This document shows, piece by piece, positions 11,027-24,300 of a stretch of DNA of 64,000 bases. A program made the translations under genes and the position numbers. Position 1 is the stretch's first letter. Every line of letters starts with the position of its first letter. The notes beneath the pieces were generated by a model. The model worked only from the letters and a program-made list of their open reading frames with translations. It had not been told where the DNA came from and did not search any database. This stretch comes from Termitomyces sp. T153 (Eukaryota > Basidiomycota > Agaricomycetes > Agaricales > Lyophyllaceae): contig JACKQL020000018.1 of the NCBI GenBank assembly GCA_018296165.2, forward strand, positions 868,001 to 932,000. Reading direction: 5' to 3'.

Positions 11027-14000
11027 GGATGGCCTATTGGATGTATTGATAGTGGAATGGGCCTCTGGGCCTCACGAATAGAATCTTGTGTCATGCCTCG
11101 TGGAATTTAAATTCCCAGGAATATTTAGTTTCAAGTCGAAGACGAGGGAGTAAGCAACAATGGAAGGCGCGAGTGATGAGAATTTTATATTTCAATTTCT
11201 CTTACCCGAAGAGAGAAAATGTGACCTGTACCAGAAATACTATTACATCTACGAGGACTGTAGTGATATATAGCGAAAGAAAGACACGGATACTATGTAC
11301 TTACCTTCAGGTCGCAGTGTGGTTTCGCCGTTTTGTTGATCACGATGTTGTCCTCTTTGTAGATAGCATGTGAATGTCCCCTCAAGAATACCGATTTTCG
11401 TATGGTCGATAAGTTATCATCTGGCATCCCACGTGTGCAATATGGAAACGGAGAATTTTGTCTCGCCTGTCAATAGTTGCGGCTCCATGACAGAAGTGAT
11501 CATGACAGAAGTGATCAGAAACCACGTCGAGCCTCAATCTGAAGTGTCTTCGTTTAAAATTCACTGCCGTTCTCCTCAAACCATGAATAGGAGAAAGAGG
11601 AATTTATGAGGTCTGTAGACGTGAGATTTTTCATAACCTTCAACAGATCGGATAAGGTATCATTCAGGGTTGAAAGTTCTGGAGACATTGATGTACAATC
11701 ATTTTTCAGGAGGAGTCCTAGTTTGCGTGGGGCCGATCTTTCTTTTTTTGGTGGTTTCTCGGGCTGGGAGCATCCGTGACGGACTGATCCTAAGTATAGG
11801 TAGCTTAAGGGAAGCGGCGAAAGAAAATTCTGAGCTCCGGAAGTCTCGGTTTTAGCCGAAATTTCGGCTAACGCGATGAGCTGAGCTGACTGCATGAGCT
11901 GAGGACTCCCGACAAGGGTTAGGTATACAGGTATACAAGTATCCATGATCTCCGAGCTGAAGGGCGAAGTAAGATAATGAGGTATTAAGGCCGCTGCAGT
12001 TGAAAACTACTCTCGATCTCCTTGTCCGAGAATGTGATTTTTCATTGTTCAAACTCGAGTTAACTTCATCTTTCAACCAAAAAATCTACCAATCATTGTG
12101 ATCTAAGTACATGAAGAAAGATTTTTCATTGTTCAAACCTAAGTTAACTTCATCTTTTAACCAAAAAATCTGCCAATCACTGTGATTCAAGTACATGAAG
12201 AAAAAAGGAATGCCTTACGTATAGCCACGTCGACACAACCGTCAATGCGCGCAGCAGTTCCAAATGGAAAGTATAAGACAGGACAGGGAGGGTGATCAAA
12301 CCCAGTCAACTTGGAATTGTTGAGTGACAGTGATATTATTCCGAAACTATGGATTGACCCACCGGGGACACCGCTGGACGGAAAAAGAGGAAACGCACGA
12401 AACGCCGGTGATTATAAGAAAATAACAAAGTACAGGGACACTGTGCACACAATCTAACATCCTTAATTACAATGTGATGGTACATGACCCGATTCCGGGC
12501 GCACTTACTAAAACGATACGTGCAGGGAACAGATAGACAGGACAGTTACGTAGATCCTTACATTGTATAGAACCCGATATAGGGCAAGGTCCCAACGGGT
12601 ATAGGAGTCAAATCAAAAATAAATATGGTTTAAATCGAGTTTGGCGCAGGCTTATTTTCCGTCGGTAAGAAAATCCTGTCTCTGGTGGAGAAGGAATATA
12701 GCGCAGCGGTTAATATCCGACCTGGATTGCTCGAAAAAAATACATACTATGGAGAGGGAGATTATAACAATCGAGGTCCGTACTTGAGATGGAAGAGGAT
12801 GAGGGAGGAGTTGATTATACTGACGCGGTTCCCAATTGGAACAATCAGTTCAAGTTCACCGTGGATACAAGATAGTCATTTATCTAATCAGTACGTTACA
12901 GTTGACAATTTTACCTGATTCATTTGTAGTTCCCTCCACATTACACACACGGCCGGGAAAGAGGCGAGGAGAACCATGGCGAGCGGGTACACAAGCCCCG
13001 GTCTAATGGCAGGATGGCAACAGCTACAAAGCGGAAATCCCGGACTCGGAGACACATAGACCGCCCAGACACGCCACCGAAGTTGCTCAGTTGTTGATCT
13101 CGTTCGGCTTTATCAAGTCTCTTCGTCTTCATATGGATCGGTCATATGGATCGTTCTGGATGCATTGGTCCAACACGGGCCACCGACAAGCAACCTCTAA
13201 TGTCCAGAATTTCCGAGTTCTATGTTTGCTATCTACGCTGATTTTTGGCACTCATGCGCCGTCACGCCATTTACTGAACGATCGATTTCCAAGCGACCAG
13301 ATCTTTACATCTTGTCGACGGCCAACGCGACAATTCAAAGGACTAATTCGAGACTAGCATTCCGGTATCATTCAAGTCTGAGGCCTGAGGGCTCGAAGCG
13401 ATCGTGGGAAGGCCCACTGAACGTTCGCTAACCATGGCTGGCCATGAGAACGACATTGAGACTAAAATCGGCGGCGGTCTTTGTTTTGAAGGCAGTTGTT
13501 AGTTGCTATCGTGTCTCGTATTTGATTCATCTTGCTCACGCAAGGCCAGAAACCGGAAATCCGGTAATTCTTCGCTTTGTTGTAGTATTAAATCTAATAA
13601 TATCGCCAGATTCACGCCTAAAAAAATTCACACGCTACCCAACAAAGGCACCATATGTGTGCGCTCTGTCGGAGTACTTATAGTACCATTCAAGTTCACG
13701 GTTGACTAAATTCTTCTGATTGCTTGGATTCCAAATTTTAGGCGAAGATTTGTATGGAGATTGTGTTACAACTCAGCTCTGTTGATGTATGGCCGCGTGG
13801 TTGAGAAAAGAAACCATCCCTGACTAGAATAGAGGAATAAAATGGTATCGTTTGGACTATTCAATGCGCATCATCTAAAGTTAAATCAACCGGCAATGGA
13901 ACGTCGTGAAGTTCGAGTGCCTATTATAAGTCTGCGTTACATTGAACCCGACGAAGTGAACCAACGTCCATTCAGAATTTCAGAGAAGCAACGGTTATCG

Positions 14001-14387
14001 TGTCTAATGGTCAATATCTGGATTACTTCATCCCATTATCTCTCTGTCGGTAATTAAGATGACGCGTCCTAGACCCTGCTTCATGTCACCTTATATAAAA
14101 CAGCGCTCATGTGTTCTTTAACTCTACTCTTCCACATCAACCTCATATTTGCGAGCAAAGTCAAAATGTCCTCAAATCTTTCCAGCGTTGTATGTGGCAC
14201 TATAATTATTATTTTCCGCTGTTCAAGTTTGTCTAATATAGCCCCTTGATTCATCATCATCATTCCACTACGAGGGAACCATACAGCGCACACACTTTCT
14301 TCTGTTTGAAACTGTGGCGGAAAGTGTGAGCATGAGTCAACAGCATTTAATTCGTTCATAATTCGACCCAAACGCTTATTTCTCCAG
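11027..14387. other. Long gene-poor region
   Basis: About 3.3 kb without a supportable gene. It contains a direct repeat of a 15-bp unit (ATGACAGAAGTGATC, twice, near 11487-11517), an 84-bp tandem repeat (separate entry), and several short unsupported ORFs on both strands. The longest protein-like one is minus 14081-14371 (hydrophobic core IIIIVPHTTLERFEDILTLL). It lies where N-terminal exons of the kinase-like gene would be expected on the other strand; I cannot assign it. Confidence 0.4.
12036..12203. repeat. 84-bp tandem repeat, two copies
   Basis: Copy 1 at 12036-12119 and copy 2 at 12120-12203 start with GATTTTTCATTGTTCAAAC and end with AAGTACATGAAGAAA. They differ by only a few substitutions. 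No coding potential. Confidence 0.85.
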
Positions 14388-15322
14388 GTAGCACGAATAT
14401 CGACGCTTGCGGACCATCGCCCAGCTTTTGAGAAGGTATGACGAATCGCCTACCAGTGCACCGGTTCCGGTCTGATTTATTCTCAGTTACTAGAATATCT
14501 TCAACGTCAGGAGAAACAGTACCCTGATGCCTATAAACACCGGCACATCACCACATCCACCATTTGTGACATTGGAGAAACACGGCTAATCATCAGAAGA
14601 TGGTTCAAGGATGACATCCTCTCAAAAGCTGAAACTACGGAACAGGTCAGTATTTATTCGTCTTCCAGATGCTCCATTGCTGACTAAGGATATCTTTTAG
14701 CTCAGACGGGTTATCCAGGTTGCGAAAGTACTTGAGCATCTTCACCAGCACCGTGTTGTGCACGGCCATCTTCATCCGGTAAGCTTGTTAAGCTCGGTCA
14801 AGACGCCATTGAAATTGTTATAATTCAACTTAATCCAGGGTAATATTTTTATTACTGCCAGAGGTGACGCCACTGTTGTAGACGTTTCCCTCCATCTGTT
14901 CGCTCGTGCCTACACATCCCAGGGATTTAGGATACCGTTAGATTCATCATCAGTCTACCAGGCTCCAGAAGCCTTGGACTCTCGACAGACAGACCTAGAA
15001 CCATCTTCAGATGTCTATGCGTTTGCATCAATAGTTTATGCTGTCAGAGTCATTGGTCTCACGTTCACTGTTTGCCTTCTTACTTCTGCTTCAGGTGATG
15101 ACGGGCCACTCACCTTTGGATGCAAGCTCAGTTCAATCTATCAGGAACTCCATCCAAGAAATATCTCTTTTTGGTCATTCACGCGTTCCCAAGCCACCTG
15201 TCAGAATCATTCGAGACGGCTTGTGGCAAGTGCTAGAGAGATGCTGGTCCTACAATCCAGAAGCACGACCGACGATGAAGGACGTTATCTTTGATCTCGA
15301 AGATATATACCTTTATATGTAG
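14388..15322 (+). pseudogene. Protein kinase-like gene fragment (pseudokinase), N-lobe not found
   Basis: Five exons read in one phase: 14388-14435, 14487-14645, 14701-14778, 14839-15042 and 15095-15322. They encode about 238 residues that match the kinase C-lobe: LRRVIQVAKVLEHLHQHRVV (helix E), VVHGHLHPGNIFI (catalytic loop), VYQAPEAL (APE), SSDVYAFASIVYAVMTG (helix F) and LWQVLERCWSYNPEARPTM (the conserved C-lobe arginine). The catalytic Asp of HGDLHPGN is His (HGHLHPGN), and the DFG site reads DVS. The fold is recognisable, but phosphotransfer is not expected. No Gly-rich loop or VAIK lysine is seen upstream, where the next acceptor at 14387 has no evident partner exon. It could be a true pseudokinase with an unrecognised N-lobe, or a dead fragment of the large Agaricomycete kinase-like expansions. 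Confidence 0.65.
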
Positions 15323-15728
15323 TCCCTGGGACCATGACAAAAGTTATATACATCTTGGTAATTTGCACGTACAATTTAACCCATTTTTTGTGAGAAAAAC
15401 CAACAAGGATTGGTCCAAGTTCGATGCGATACATGTATTCATCTAAGGCCAAATACAAAGTGCATGGAGAACAATAACAATGATGACAACAAAGGACGAA
15501 CGTAACGACCGAAAGCGATTAGGAGAGTCGGGTTTCCGTAGCGAATTTGGGTTCGGTTGAGTATGAAAGGGAGGAAGGAGCGGTGAACGATGGGCGACAC
15601 GAAGCCCTGAGAGGTACATACGCAGTGCAAGAAAGAGGGTGATAGCATGCAGGGATTTCGCTTTGACAACAAACGCAACATAAAGGATAGCAACGACGAA
15701 GAAAATATCTTGAATTCTTATTTTATCC
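15323..15728. other. Convergent intergenic region
   Basis: 3' flanks of the kinase-like gene (plus) and the RING-RRM gene (minus). A minus-strand ORF with hydrophobic stretches overlaps the end of the latter in another frame and is judged a shadow. Nothing else is seen. Confidence 0.4.
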
Positions 15729-18700
15729 TTAGGAAAGTCCTGCGAGTCTCTGCGCAAGGGCCTGTACCAATTGCGCCTCAACGCCAAATTCGCGGGCAAG
15801 CTCTGCGAGGGCCACCTTATCCTCGATGTCGCTTCCGGAGCTGGGGGTGGGAGGTAAATTTATTTTACCTTCGATGGTGTTGAAGACGCAGTCGCGACCT
15901 TCATGGTCGTCGGGGGTCTGAAGCTCTGATTGCGCGCTCAAATTCGGTACGTGGCCCGAGGGGCAAGCAGCAGGCGAAGGGGAAGAAGGTTCGAGGAATT
16001 CTGCGAACTTAGACAACTGTTGAGCCGTAAACGCTAAAAAAAGGAATTGTGAGGATAAAATCAAGAATTACGTATTGTGAAACACGAACCATGGCAACTC
16101 AAAGCAGTATTTATGAGCTCGGAAACGAGATCCATAGGATATTCGTTGCCATCTCCACTTTTGATTTTAGAGTTGACACGTGAAAGCAGTATCTGCACGG
16201 CAGCTAGAGTAAAAAAGGCAATGCGTTAGGACAATATAGAAGAACTTAGCAAAATGACTACCGTAGGTAATGTCTAGAATTCAGAGTGACAGTACGTCAG
16301 TTTTATGTTTTGATATACTATTCTGAAGCTCAAGAAAGTTACACACCATACAGAGTATCCCTCACGGTCGAAGACCAGAATACACGACTATCGACATCAG
16401 AGGGAAATTTGCTCAAAATGCTCATCAACGAATGGAACGGCAGAATTGGAGCCTTGAGGAAGTGAGACTACAGGGTGATACTAGGTTTCAAGATGATAGG
16501 GTTAAACAAGAAAATATTGCTCACGTCCGGTTCTTTGATTAGATGTAGAAGGCCGACGACCTCATTTTCTCCGATTAAACCACCTTCCAGGGCACTGATG
16601 ACCTGATCACTATTCAAGCCCGCAAGTGAAGGACGGGAACCATCGAAAGAGCCTCGCCAATTGGGAAACAACTGTTTTCAAAGCTTCGGTCAGTAGATGG
16701 CACTCAAAAACGGCTAGGATCGTAACGAGATCAATTGGCAAACAAATTCGGGACACAGCAGTAAGTGGTCAAATGATAACCGAAAAGAAGGCGGCCGTGA
16801 GAAAGGGGTTCAACGAGAACAATAGTGGCGACGGCCTCGCCAATGAAAGGCAAATCCCTAAGCAGTCGAAAAAAATGATAGAGCTTATCCTAAAGGCGGT
16901 GAGAAGTTGGGATGCCATTCAGCATAAACTGTTAAAGTTGAACAAAACAACGTGTGGGAAGTGGCGTCCGACAACTGAACATAAGAATGGAGAAACAAAT
17001 ATGGACTGTCATGTCTAGCAAAATTCGCAGATTCGAAATTGAGGGACGCGAGAGGAGATGGGTAAGGTAGAGACAGGCGACAACGCCGTAGTATGGGAAG
17101 ACACGCCTGTGCATGCGAATGAGTTGACAGTAGCACGGTGGGGGCGGAGTTGTACGGCGGCGGAATAAGAAACGCGCCCCCGACTAGCACAGAGGCCGAA
17201 GATGCCAAAAAAGGAAGAAAGTAAACCGAAAACAGAAAGGAAGATTGGACAAAGAAGGAAAGAGACCTACATCGGCCATTAGCTCCTCTTGACCGCTTCT
17301 GGTGACAGTAACACCGCGCGCCCTCCTACCCTTGCCTAATACGCTACCCCTCTCACGGGGTTTGCCATGGGGCAACTCGCTTTGAGCTTCGCCACGCAGG
17401 ATCCTGCCTGCAATAGCGACGTCGGCGACCTCCACGTAGGCATGGCTCATAGTCTTCCCCCGCTTATCGAGCAGGACATGTACTCGCTCCAGAGGCTGCT
17501 GGAGCCATTTGTGAATCTGCGGGGGTGTTATGTCCTGATACAAAGGACGGACGTGCCGCACACGTAAGCTGAGTAGAACTGGACAAGCAACATAATACAC
17601 GCACCCAGGGAACGTTGTCAATCCGAAGAACGACATTTTCGTCGTCCTTTCCTTTCCTTCTTGCGTGCTCACGTACTGTTTTGCCGTCATGTCCATCTAA
17701 GTCAATCTTCTCGCGGGAGGCAAGATCGCGCTCCTCACGCTTAGGTGTGCTCGCACGAGTATTGTCGATTCCCAACCCGAACTCAAAAGCGCTTTCGAGT
17801 CGATGTACGCGACCATGACTCTCAGGCGACGAGAAAAGGGGATCCATGAAGCTCCTTCCGGTATCCCCATCGGGCGTCTTGCGCTCATCAGCAGACACGG
17901 GCGCATCGACCTTGAGACCATCACTAGAGATTAATTTAAAGTCCGCGACCTTTGCGCGGCAAACAGCACATTCCATGTCCTTTTCACCGACTATGTTGAG
18001 GGCACTCGTCAGACACGCAGAGCAGAGTGGGTGTCCACAAGGGGCGAGAACGGCGAGGGTGCGTGGAGAGGGTGCAAGGCAGACAGAGCAGCCTGAGGTT
18101 TGGGCCAGACTCTTCTTGGATTCGGCGGCCTTGACGATGGGTTTTGCCGTCTCTAGAATATTCTTTGGCACAGCGTTCGATGGGGCGGGAACGGGGACCC
18201 AGGCAGGCCCACCTGCGTAGCCATTGCGTGAGCCTATACTGGACGTAGAGACAGGAAGCTTAGAGGCAACAGCCCAAGGTTGAGCATGTGGCGGAAACTC
18301 GCTTTGTGCAGGCACGAAGATGTTAGAGTCGCAAAATTGCTGTTGTGTATGAAAGTAGTGCTCAAGGCTCTCCGTGATTCTACCGAGTGCATTGCCATTG
18401 AAAGGGTCAGAGAAGGGCGCTTGTGAGTGAGAGAAAAATTGATGTTGCTGTCCGTACGATGGAAGAAGAGGAAGAGGAAGATTGTAGTTGGAATATCCGA
18501 TTGAGTTCACATTATTATCGAAGGTATTATTATTATTATTTTTCGAATGGAAGTGCTGCTCCATCAAGGAGTCGTCCGCGATTTCTTGGTCATGAGCGTA
18601 ATCGAAGTCGTTTTCAAAGTCATTTTCATCAATATCGAAGAGGTCAAGGGAGGTATCCTGATTAAGGCCGAGGGTAAAGGTCTGATTCATGTTGTTTATG

Positions 18701-19643
18701 TTATGTTTTGACGGAGTCCACAGCTGCGGAGGAGAGTCAGGCGCATGGAAGGTTTGACAACTGATATTATTTACTGGACCAAAAGCTTCCCTCCTTCTCG
18801 TAGCCGCTGGATCCGTCAGACTACCTTTCAATTTGAGCTGTCGTGCGAGAGCACGATTGGGAGGAGGTGTCGATGTCACGTTGACGTTCTGAGACTGGTT
18901 CAAGCGACGTGAGGCAAGGGGAGACGATGGTTGCGCAAGATGGTGCACGGAGGTGCGAGTATTCGAGGGCGATGCAAAAGAACGAGTAGTCGGAGAAGGA
19001 AGGTGGGACTGAGCGCGGGGTCTATTGACTGCAAACCCGGGACCCCTTTGATTCGAGATTAACGAAGGAGCCAGAAGAGCTGAAAGCAGATAAGAAGCTG
19101 AAAGATGAATGGACATTGTACACGGACCTTCTTCGGGAGAGATGAATCCAGAGTCGTTGGGGGTGTCGGAGGCTGTTCGGTCGCTGGCTATATGCGCGCT
19201 GTCAGACCCTAAATGGCTTGAAAGGTTGTGTGGCGCATACCTTCATCGTCGCCAAAGTGAGAGTCATCGTTCATCGATGAGACTTTGATGCCGTTTTCAT
19301 TAGCTCTCGAGCGCCAATTTTCTGCGATGTCAGCAAGACTATGATCCTTGTGCGCTCTCACAGCCGGACTGGCGACACTGGGAGAGAAAGCAAGGTGGCT
19401 TCTAGTTCCATCTGTGTCTGGAGTGTTGAGGGCCGAGGAGGCGCCCGACGTCGAGGAGGTGAATGAGCGGAGGCTGAGCGGGGTGTATGGGCTGGAGGGG
19501 GAGGTTGGAGACCTGTAGAAGGACGTGGAGGACGAGTAGCGATGGCCTGTACGCTGGAGAGGGAGGCGCTGGGGAGTGACCGGCTGGCTCTTGTGCGACG
19601 AGCGAGCCATCGCGGGCGACGTCGGGACTGAATGGCAGGGCAT
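15729..19643 (-). CDS. RING finger plus RRM protein (~973 aa)
   Basis: Nine exons join in phase: 19643-19241, 19208-19128, 19079-17605, 17534-17271, 16671-16525, 16467-16347, 16273-16262 (12 nt), 16203-16090 and 16033-15729. Starts at 19652, 19643 and 19610 are all possible. Order: a Ser/Pro-rich disordered N-terminus; an Asn/Asp-rich middle; a C3HC4 RING (CSVCLAPSPRTLAVLAPCGH, then PLCSACL and CAVCRAK); an RRM split by an intron (NVVLRIDNVPW as RNP2, MSHAYVEV as RNP1); then a helical region (FPNWRGSFDG, ALEGGLIGENEVVGLLHLI, FPSDVDSRVFW) and an acidic, helical tail. A RING next to an RRM suggests an E3 ligase acting on RNA-bound proteins, as in NOT4 proteins, but the C-terminal region is not that of NOT4. 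Oddities: a 599-nt intron and a 12-nt exon. Confidence 0.8.
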
Positions 19644-21361
19644 GACAACCATCCCATTGTCACCAACCGTCACAATAATTATCAAAACACGAAACGTCAC
19701 AGTCACTCTCCACCCGCGTCTCATCACGTGGTCGTGTTTATTACGCGTAGTTCTACCTAACACTACATCGAGAACAAGGAGAGAGAAAGTCTGCAATCGT
19801 GCACTTCCGGCGTCTCTATCCTGATTGACAGTAGTTATCAATAATTCGATGGATCTCATGTGCATTGTAATGGTTCTAATTGAGGGTACATCCAGCCACG
19901 TTACAATGAGAAGGTATCCATTGTTGGCAGTCATCTGCAACCATGGATCATTGATCAGCGATGCGAAAGTAACTGATATGACAATTTACCATTCGTAACG
20001 AGAATTTTGAAGACTGGCAGAGAAAACGAGAAATATTTATTTGGGTTCAGTTGAAACCCAGACTTAGACGGGATGATGAATTGCGTGTAACGTTGCATAG
20101 GGTTGTTATCCTCGAAAGTAATAATGTTAATCCTGGAGTGGCAGCTTCAAACTATAACTGGAATGCTGGGCGCCCTCCGAGATCTGTATCGCGAGTGAGA
20201 AGGAGACGGTCGTCAAGAAAGACCGTGATGGCTTCTGATCACTGAGGATTTATTTGCACGGCTTTGTTCTGTCCTTGCCTTTCACTTGGCGATACAAGAT
20301 ATCTAGCGAGGCCTTTACTATTTCAGTACCTTGTACTGAATTTCTCCCATCACTCAAGGCCTTTCCTTCAATGGTCATGGTAAAGTTGCAATTGAGTGGT
20401 CACGTATCCTGCTTCACGTCGTTTTGGAGTCTATTTTTTTTTTTTACAAAATCAACAGTTCTTTTTCTGAAGTGAACTTGTGAGCGCTGCAAATCAACGA
20501 TCAAAGACTCATATCGCCTGCGAATGAGAGATATCCTCCCCTTTTGGGCCACTCATACTAGTAGTACACTCCGAACATTCGACCAGAACGGCGATTACTT
20601 TCACCGCAGCTCGACCTGGTACTGGCCACAAAAAGTAAGTATACAACCGTATGTGTACCCAGCCGTTTCCCTCGAATCATTTCGTAATTCCGCCGCATGA
20701 CATAGTATTAGCTGAGCGCAATTTCGAGTGGACACTCGGCGTACTGGTACTGAACCCCGGTCAGCCCGAGCCCGGGGTTTTTTCAATATTCACTTGAAAG
20801 TTATACATATGACGGCCACAATTCCATGCTACAAATAGACATTGGCGCTGATGCGCACATAACGCAGTCAAGAGTGGTCGGAAGCAACGGACTTGAGTCG
20901 TGATCGCTCGACAAGAGTGAATCAGGATCGCCGTGAAACTCCTTGTAGAATACAACACGAAAACAGAGAGTTCTCCTTCGGTGGTTTTCCGGGCTCTGCT
21001 GACTCAAACGATCTGAGAAACCTCGTGAGCACGCGCAAAGGGTCTTGGTCATCTTTATTCACGAGAAATGGGCATTTGATTGGTATAGGGAGGTATAAAT
21101 CGAGGACTCCTGGAGTTGCGCTATTGTAAGATTCATCCTACAGGCCTCTAAGTCTCAAGTACACAACCTCGAGGACATGAGCGTGAATAGGGAAAGTCCG
21201 CGGATTGTCATGGGAATAGATTGGTAATCAAAGGAGGAATCCAAGAAAGATATGTAGATACAATGATACAAAATGTGAAATGTAACCAAAATCGAAGGGT
21301 AATATCACTGTCAGGTACATTGGTTCCCAAGAAAAGAGGTCGAAGAAAGGGCAGGGAAAAT
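19644..21361. other. Intergenic region
   Basis: Contains the promoter of the RING-RRM gene on its left and the 3' flank of the RdRP gene on its right. A T-run (12-13 T) lies near 20431-20443. No ORF shows coding character and no RNA gene is recognised. Confidence 0.45.
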
Positions 21362-24300
21362 TCAGCGGCGCGATAACTTGAAGCGTTCGTAAAATCCGGT
21401 AGTGACTGTTTTAGAAGGACCAAGGGCATTGGCTTTGATAAGGCATAGCTCGCGCATCGCCAAGTCCCAAGGGAATCGACTCCAAGGAGTAAATCCCCGG
21501 GCGTTCTGTTGCAAATCGAAAACAAAGGCGTACGATGCGCGAAGGCGCGAAATCAACGTTGTATCCGTGTGTACTTCCATGTTGGAGGGTGTGGGATAGG
21601 AAGTGAAGTGTTTGGATAACTTTCGCAAGATATCCTGCCGATTTTCTATGGGCATGTTAGTGAAACCCTTGCCCTTGTTAGCACGATAGGCCTTGTACTC
21701 TCGATAAACAAGTTCTACGTGGTTTCTGATTTTCATCAGATCCCCTTGCATCGCTTGAACAACCCGAGGATCACCAACTTCAGCGGCCTTGGTTGCATCC
21801 TCCCAAGGTTGGGTTAAGTGAGGGTCAGAAACAACATCTAACGGCCCAAAAAGACTCTTGTCTATGTCGGCTAGAATGGCGTTGCGCTCCTTTCTGCCCG
21901 CATTGTCCAATATATCCATGATAAATTCCCCCTTGATGTACTGACTCCTTTTCACACGACGAGTGAAGGGCAAGTTGACTTTTCTGCTGGTATAAGATGT
22001 TGCATTTTTCTGACTATCGAGCTTTTCCTTCCAAGGAACACGACTGTTATGATACGTTGCAAAGTCGGATTGGAAAATTTCTGGTCGAATTGTCAAGCCG
22101 GTCTTTGAACTATCAAGGACTTTACAGAATCTGAGCACGATTCGTCAATTGCAACAGTTGATAGTTCGAAAATGAATTTACTTGTATGCCAGCCTGATCG
22201 TATGCGGGTGGCTGTAACCAAGGTGATATACTGCATTGTCATGCATAGTTGAGTAATTGCCAATGACAGAAGGGTCTCGAAGAGCACCAAGTAAATACGT
22301 CTGCACGGCAAGAGTCTTTTCCAGAGGTGATAAGCTCGATGTACGCGTTAGGAAATCGGGAACCTTCTCATTATGGTCAGATGTGAAGCAGATATCTAAC
22401 GTCTTTGGCTCATTTGAATACTTCTCATCAGCGTTTTTGAAGTGCTCAACAATCTCGGGCGTCCATATGACCGTTGCAGTGTCGCCATCATAATCACCTA
22501 GATCACCTAAGTAAGTGTTGTAAAGATGTCTTTACACAGTGCGAACGCACCTCCAGCTAAAAAATCGAGCAGCCTGCGGTGACCCTGGACGGAGCAGACA
22601 ATGACATCTGTGTAACTACGAAGAAGTGGATGCTCCATAGCCCGTACCTAATGCCCGTTCTGTCACATTACAAGCAGAACACGTTTTGTAAGGCAATGCA
22701 TACCTTCCGGACATCGGTCGGTAGTTTACAAGGGTTCCTGGTAAGCTGAGACTGCATAAACATCTCCGATACAAATTTCGCGTAACAACTTACCAGTACC
22801 TCTCCAAGGACTATATCTGTGAGAATGTCATCCTGCATTTGGAAGTTCCGGCGAGAACTTTTCACGTGGATCTCGTCAGGGCCCAGCACATTATGGGGAT
22901 CTATCATTAAAATAAGCTCCAAAACGGTCGTGCGGAAACGCACAGAGAGAACGTTACCGGGAACAACAAATGAAATAGCACTTTGTGCTAGTTCGTAGCG
23001 ATACTTGCAAGTTTGATTATTGACTGCTCCTTTCACCACCTGCTTCAGTTTTTCCCGGACAATTGGTGAATCTTGAGGTCGAAATCCAGCATCAAGGAGT
23101 ACCAAGACAGTTTCCTCCAAACTTGAAGGGCAGCCCGAGATCTGGTCAGCCCACCAAGCTTTCGAACATTCCTGGCCTATGTCATACTTCATCCCATCCT
23201 CATCATCCTCGTCATCGTCATCATCTTCGTTTGAGTAACTACTAAGACCACGGGCTCGCGCTTCTCCCACAGCTTCTCGTGCTCTCCTAGAGTGCAACAC
23301 GGCACCTGCTCGCTCGACGGCAGTCCAGAGGTTGTACATAGCATCCGGACCATCCCAGGTTGTCAGGACAGCTACAACTCCTTTGAGGTTGGCTTTGAGT
23401 AAGTTGACGAAGATATGAGAGGGTACACCATTGTCTGCAAGGTTAATGATCGCTTCAGCAGAGATTGCCGCGGGTGACCTCATGTAGGACAGCCGAAGAA
23501 TTTCGATAATGCGCAATGTAGGGTCTAGGGGATCATGGTGGCTAGATGGATATCGAATTTTAATTTGAGAAGGACGAGCGACAACCTTAAGAGGCTCTTT
23601 TGAACTCGTCTCGCTGTTCTCGAGGGCCATCCCCTAGTAGGGAGATTTAATGTGGTTATTAGACTGTAATAGTCAATGGTACCTTTAAGCCTCCAAGCCG
23701 GAACTGAAACGCAACCGAATATGTTTCGATATCAACTGTTCTACTAACTGCCAGCGTGGTCGCTCGGTTTGCAGTTCCACAGCCATCAGTCATATCAGAA
23801 CCCGAAGTAGAGACTGTGATTAACTTTGAAAAGGGATACACTTGTGAGAGTTCAGAAACTGACTTATGTCATCTTGACAAGTGATATTTTGCTCCTCGAT
23901 GAGGGGGCCAGGCACGGAATTAGACAGACCAAGGGCAGTACGAGCAGCCCATTTTGACATCGACTGGATATCACATCAGCCAGGTGTTAGGACGAATCTT
24001 CAACTTCATACCTGATTTTGGTTCTCGGTACAATCCAAGGGATTATGATAGTTTAAAAAATCCAAAAGTGACAATCCAGGATAATAACTTGCTATGATTT
24101 CACCGTTGACCAATTTTTCATTGGTTTTGAAAAGAAATACGCTCCCTTCTTTAGCATAGAATGCCCTGAACACGGAGCCCCACAATACAAATGCCTTATG
24201 AAAGAAGTTACCAAGGTCGTTCTTGCTAGAGTGAAGAATCTGCCTATCGGAGATCTTTATTCGTAGGATGCTCGTGCTTCCAAATCGTCTAGAGAAGCGG

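Noticed and set aside
12690..12770. tRNA-like string AGCGCAGCGGTTA resembling box A
   Set aside because: No box B (GGTTCGA-type), no matching acceptor stem and no anticodon arm could be folded.
14081..14371. Minus-strand ORF of 96 codons with a hydrophobic core
   Set aside because: Reads like protein in part, but has no splice context or family match and sits where upstream kinase exons would be; left unassigned.
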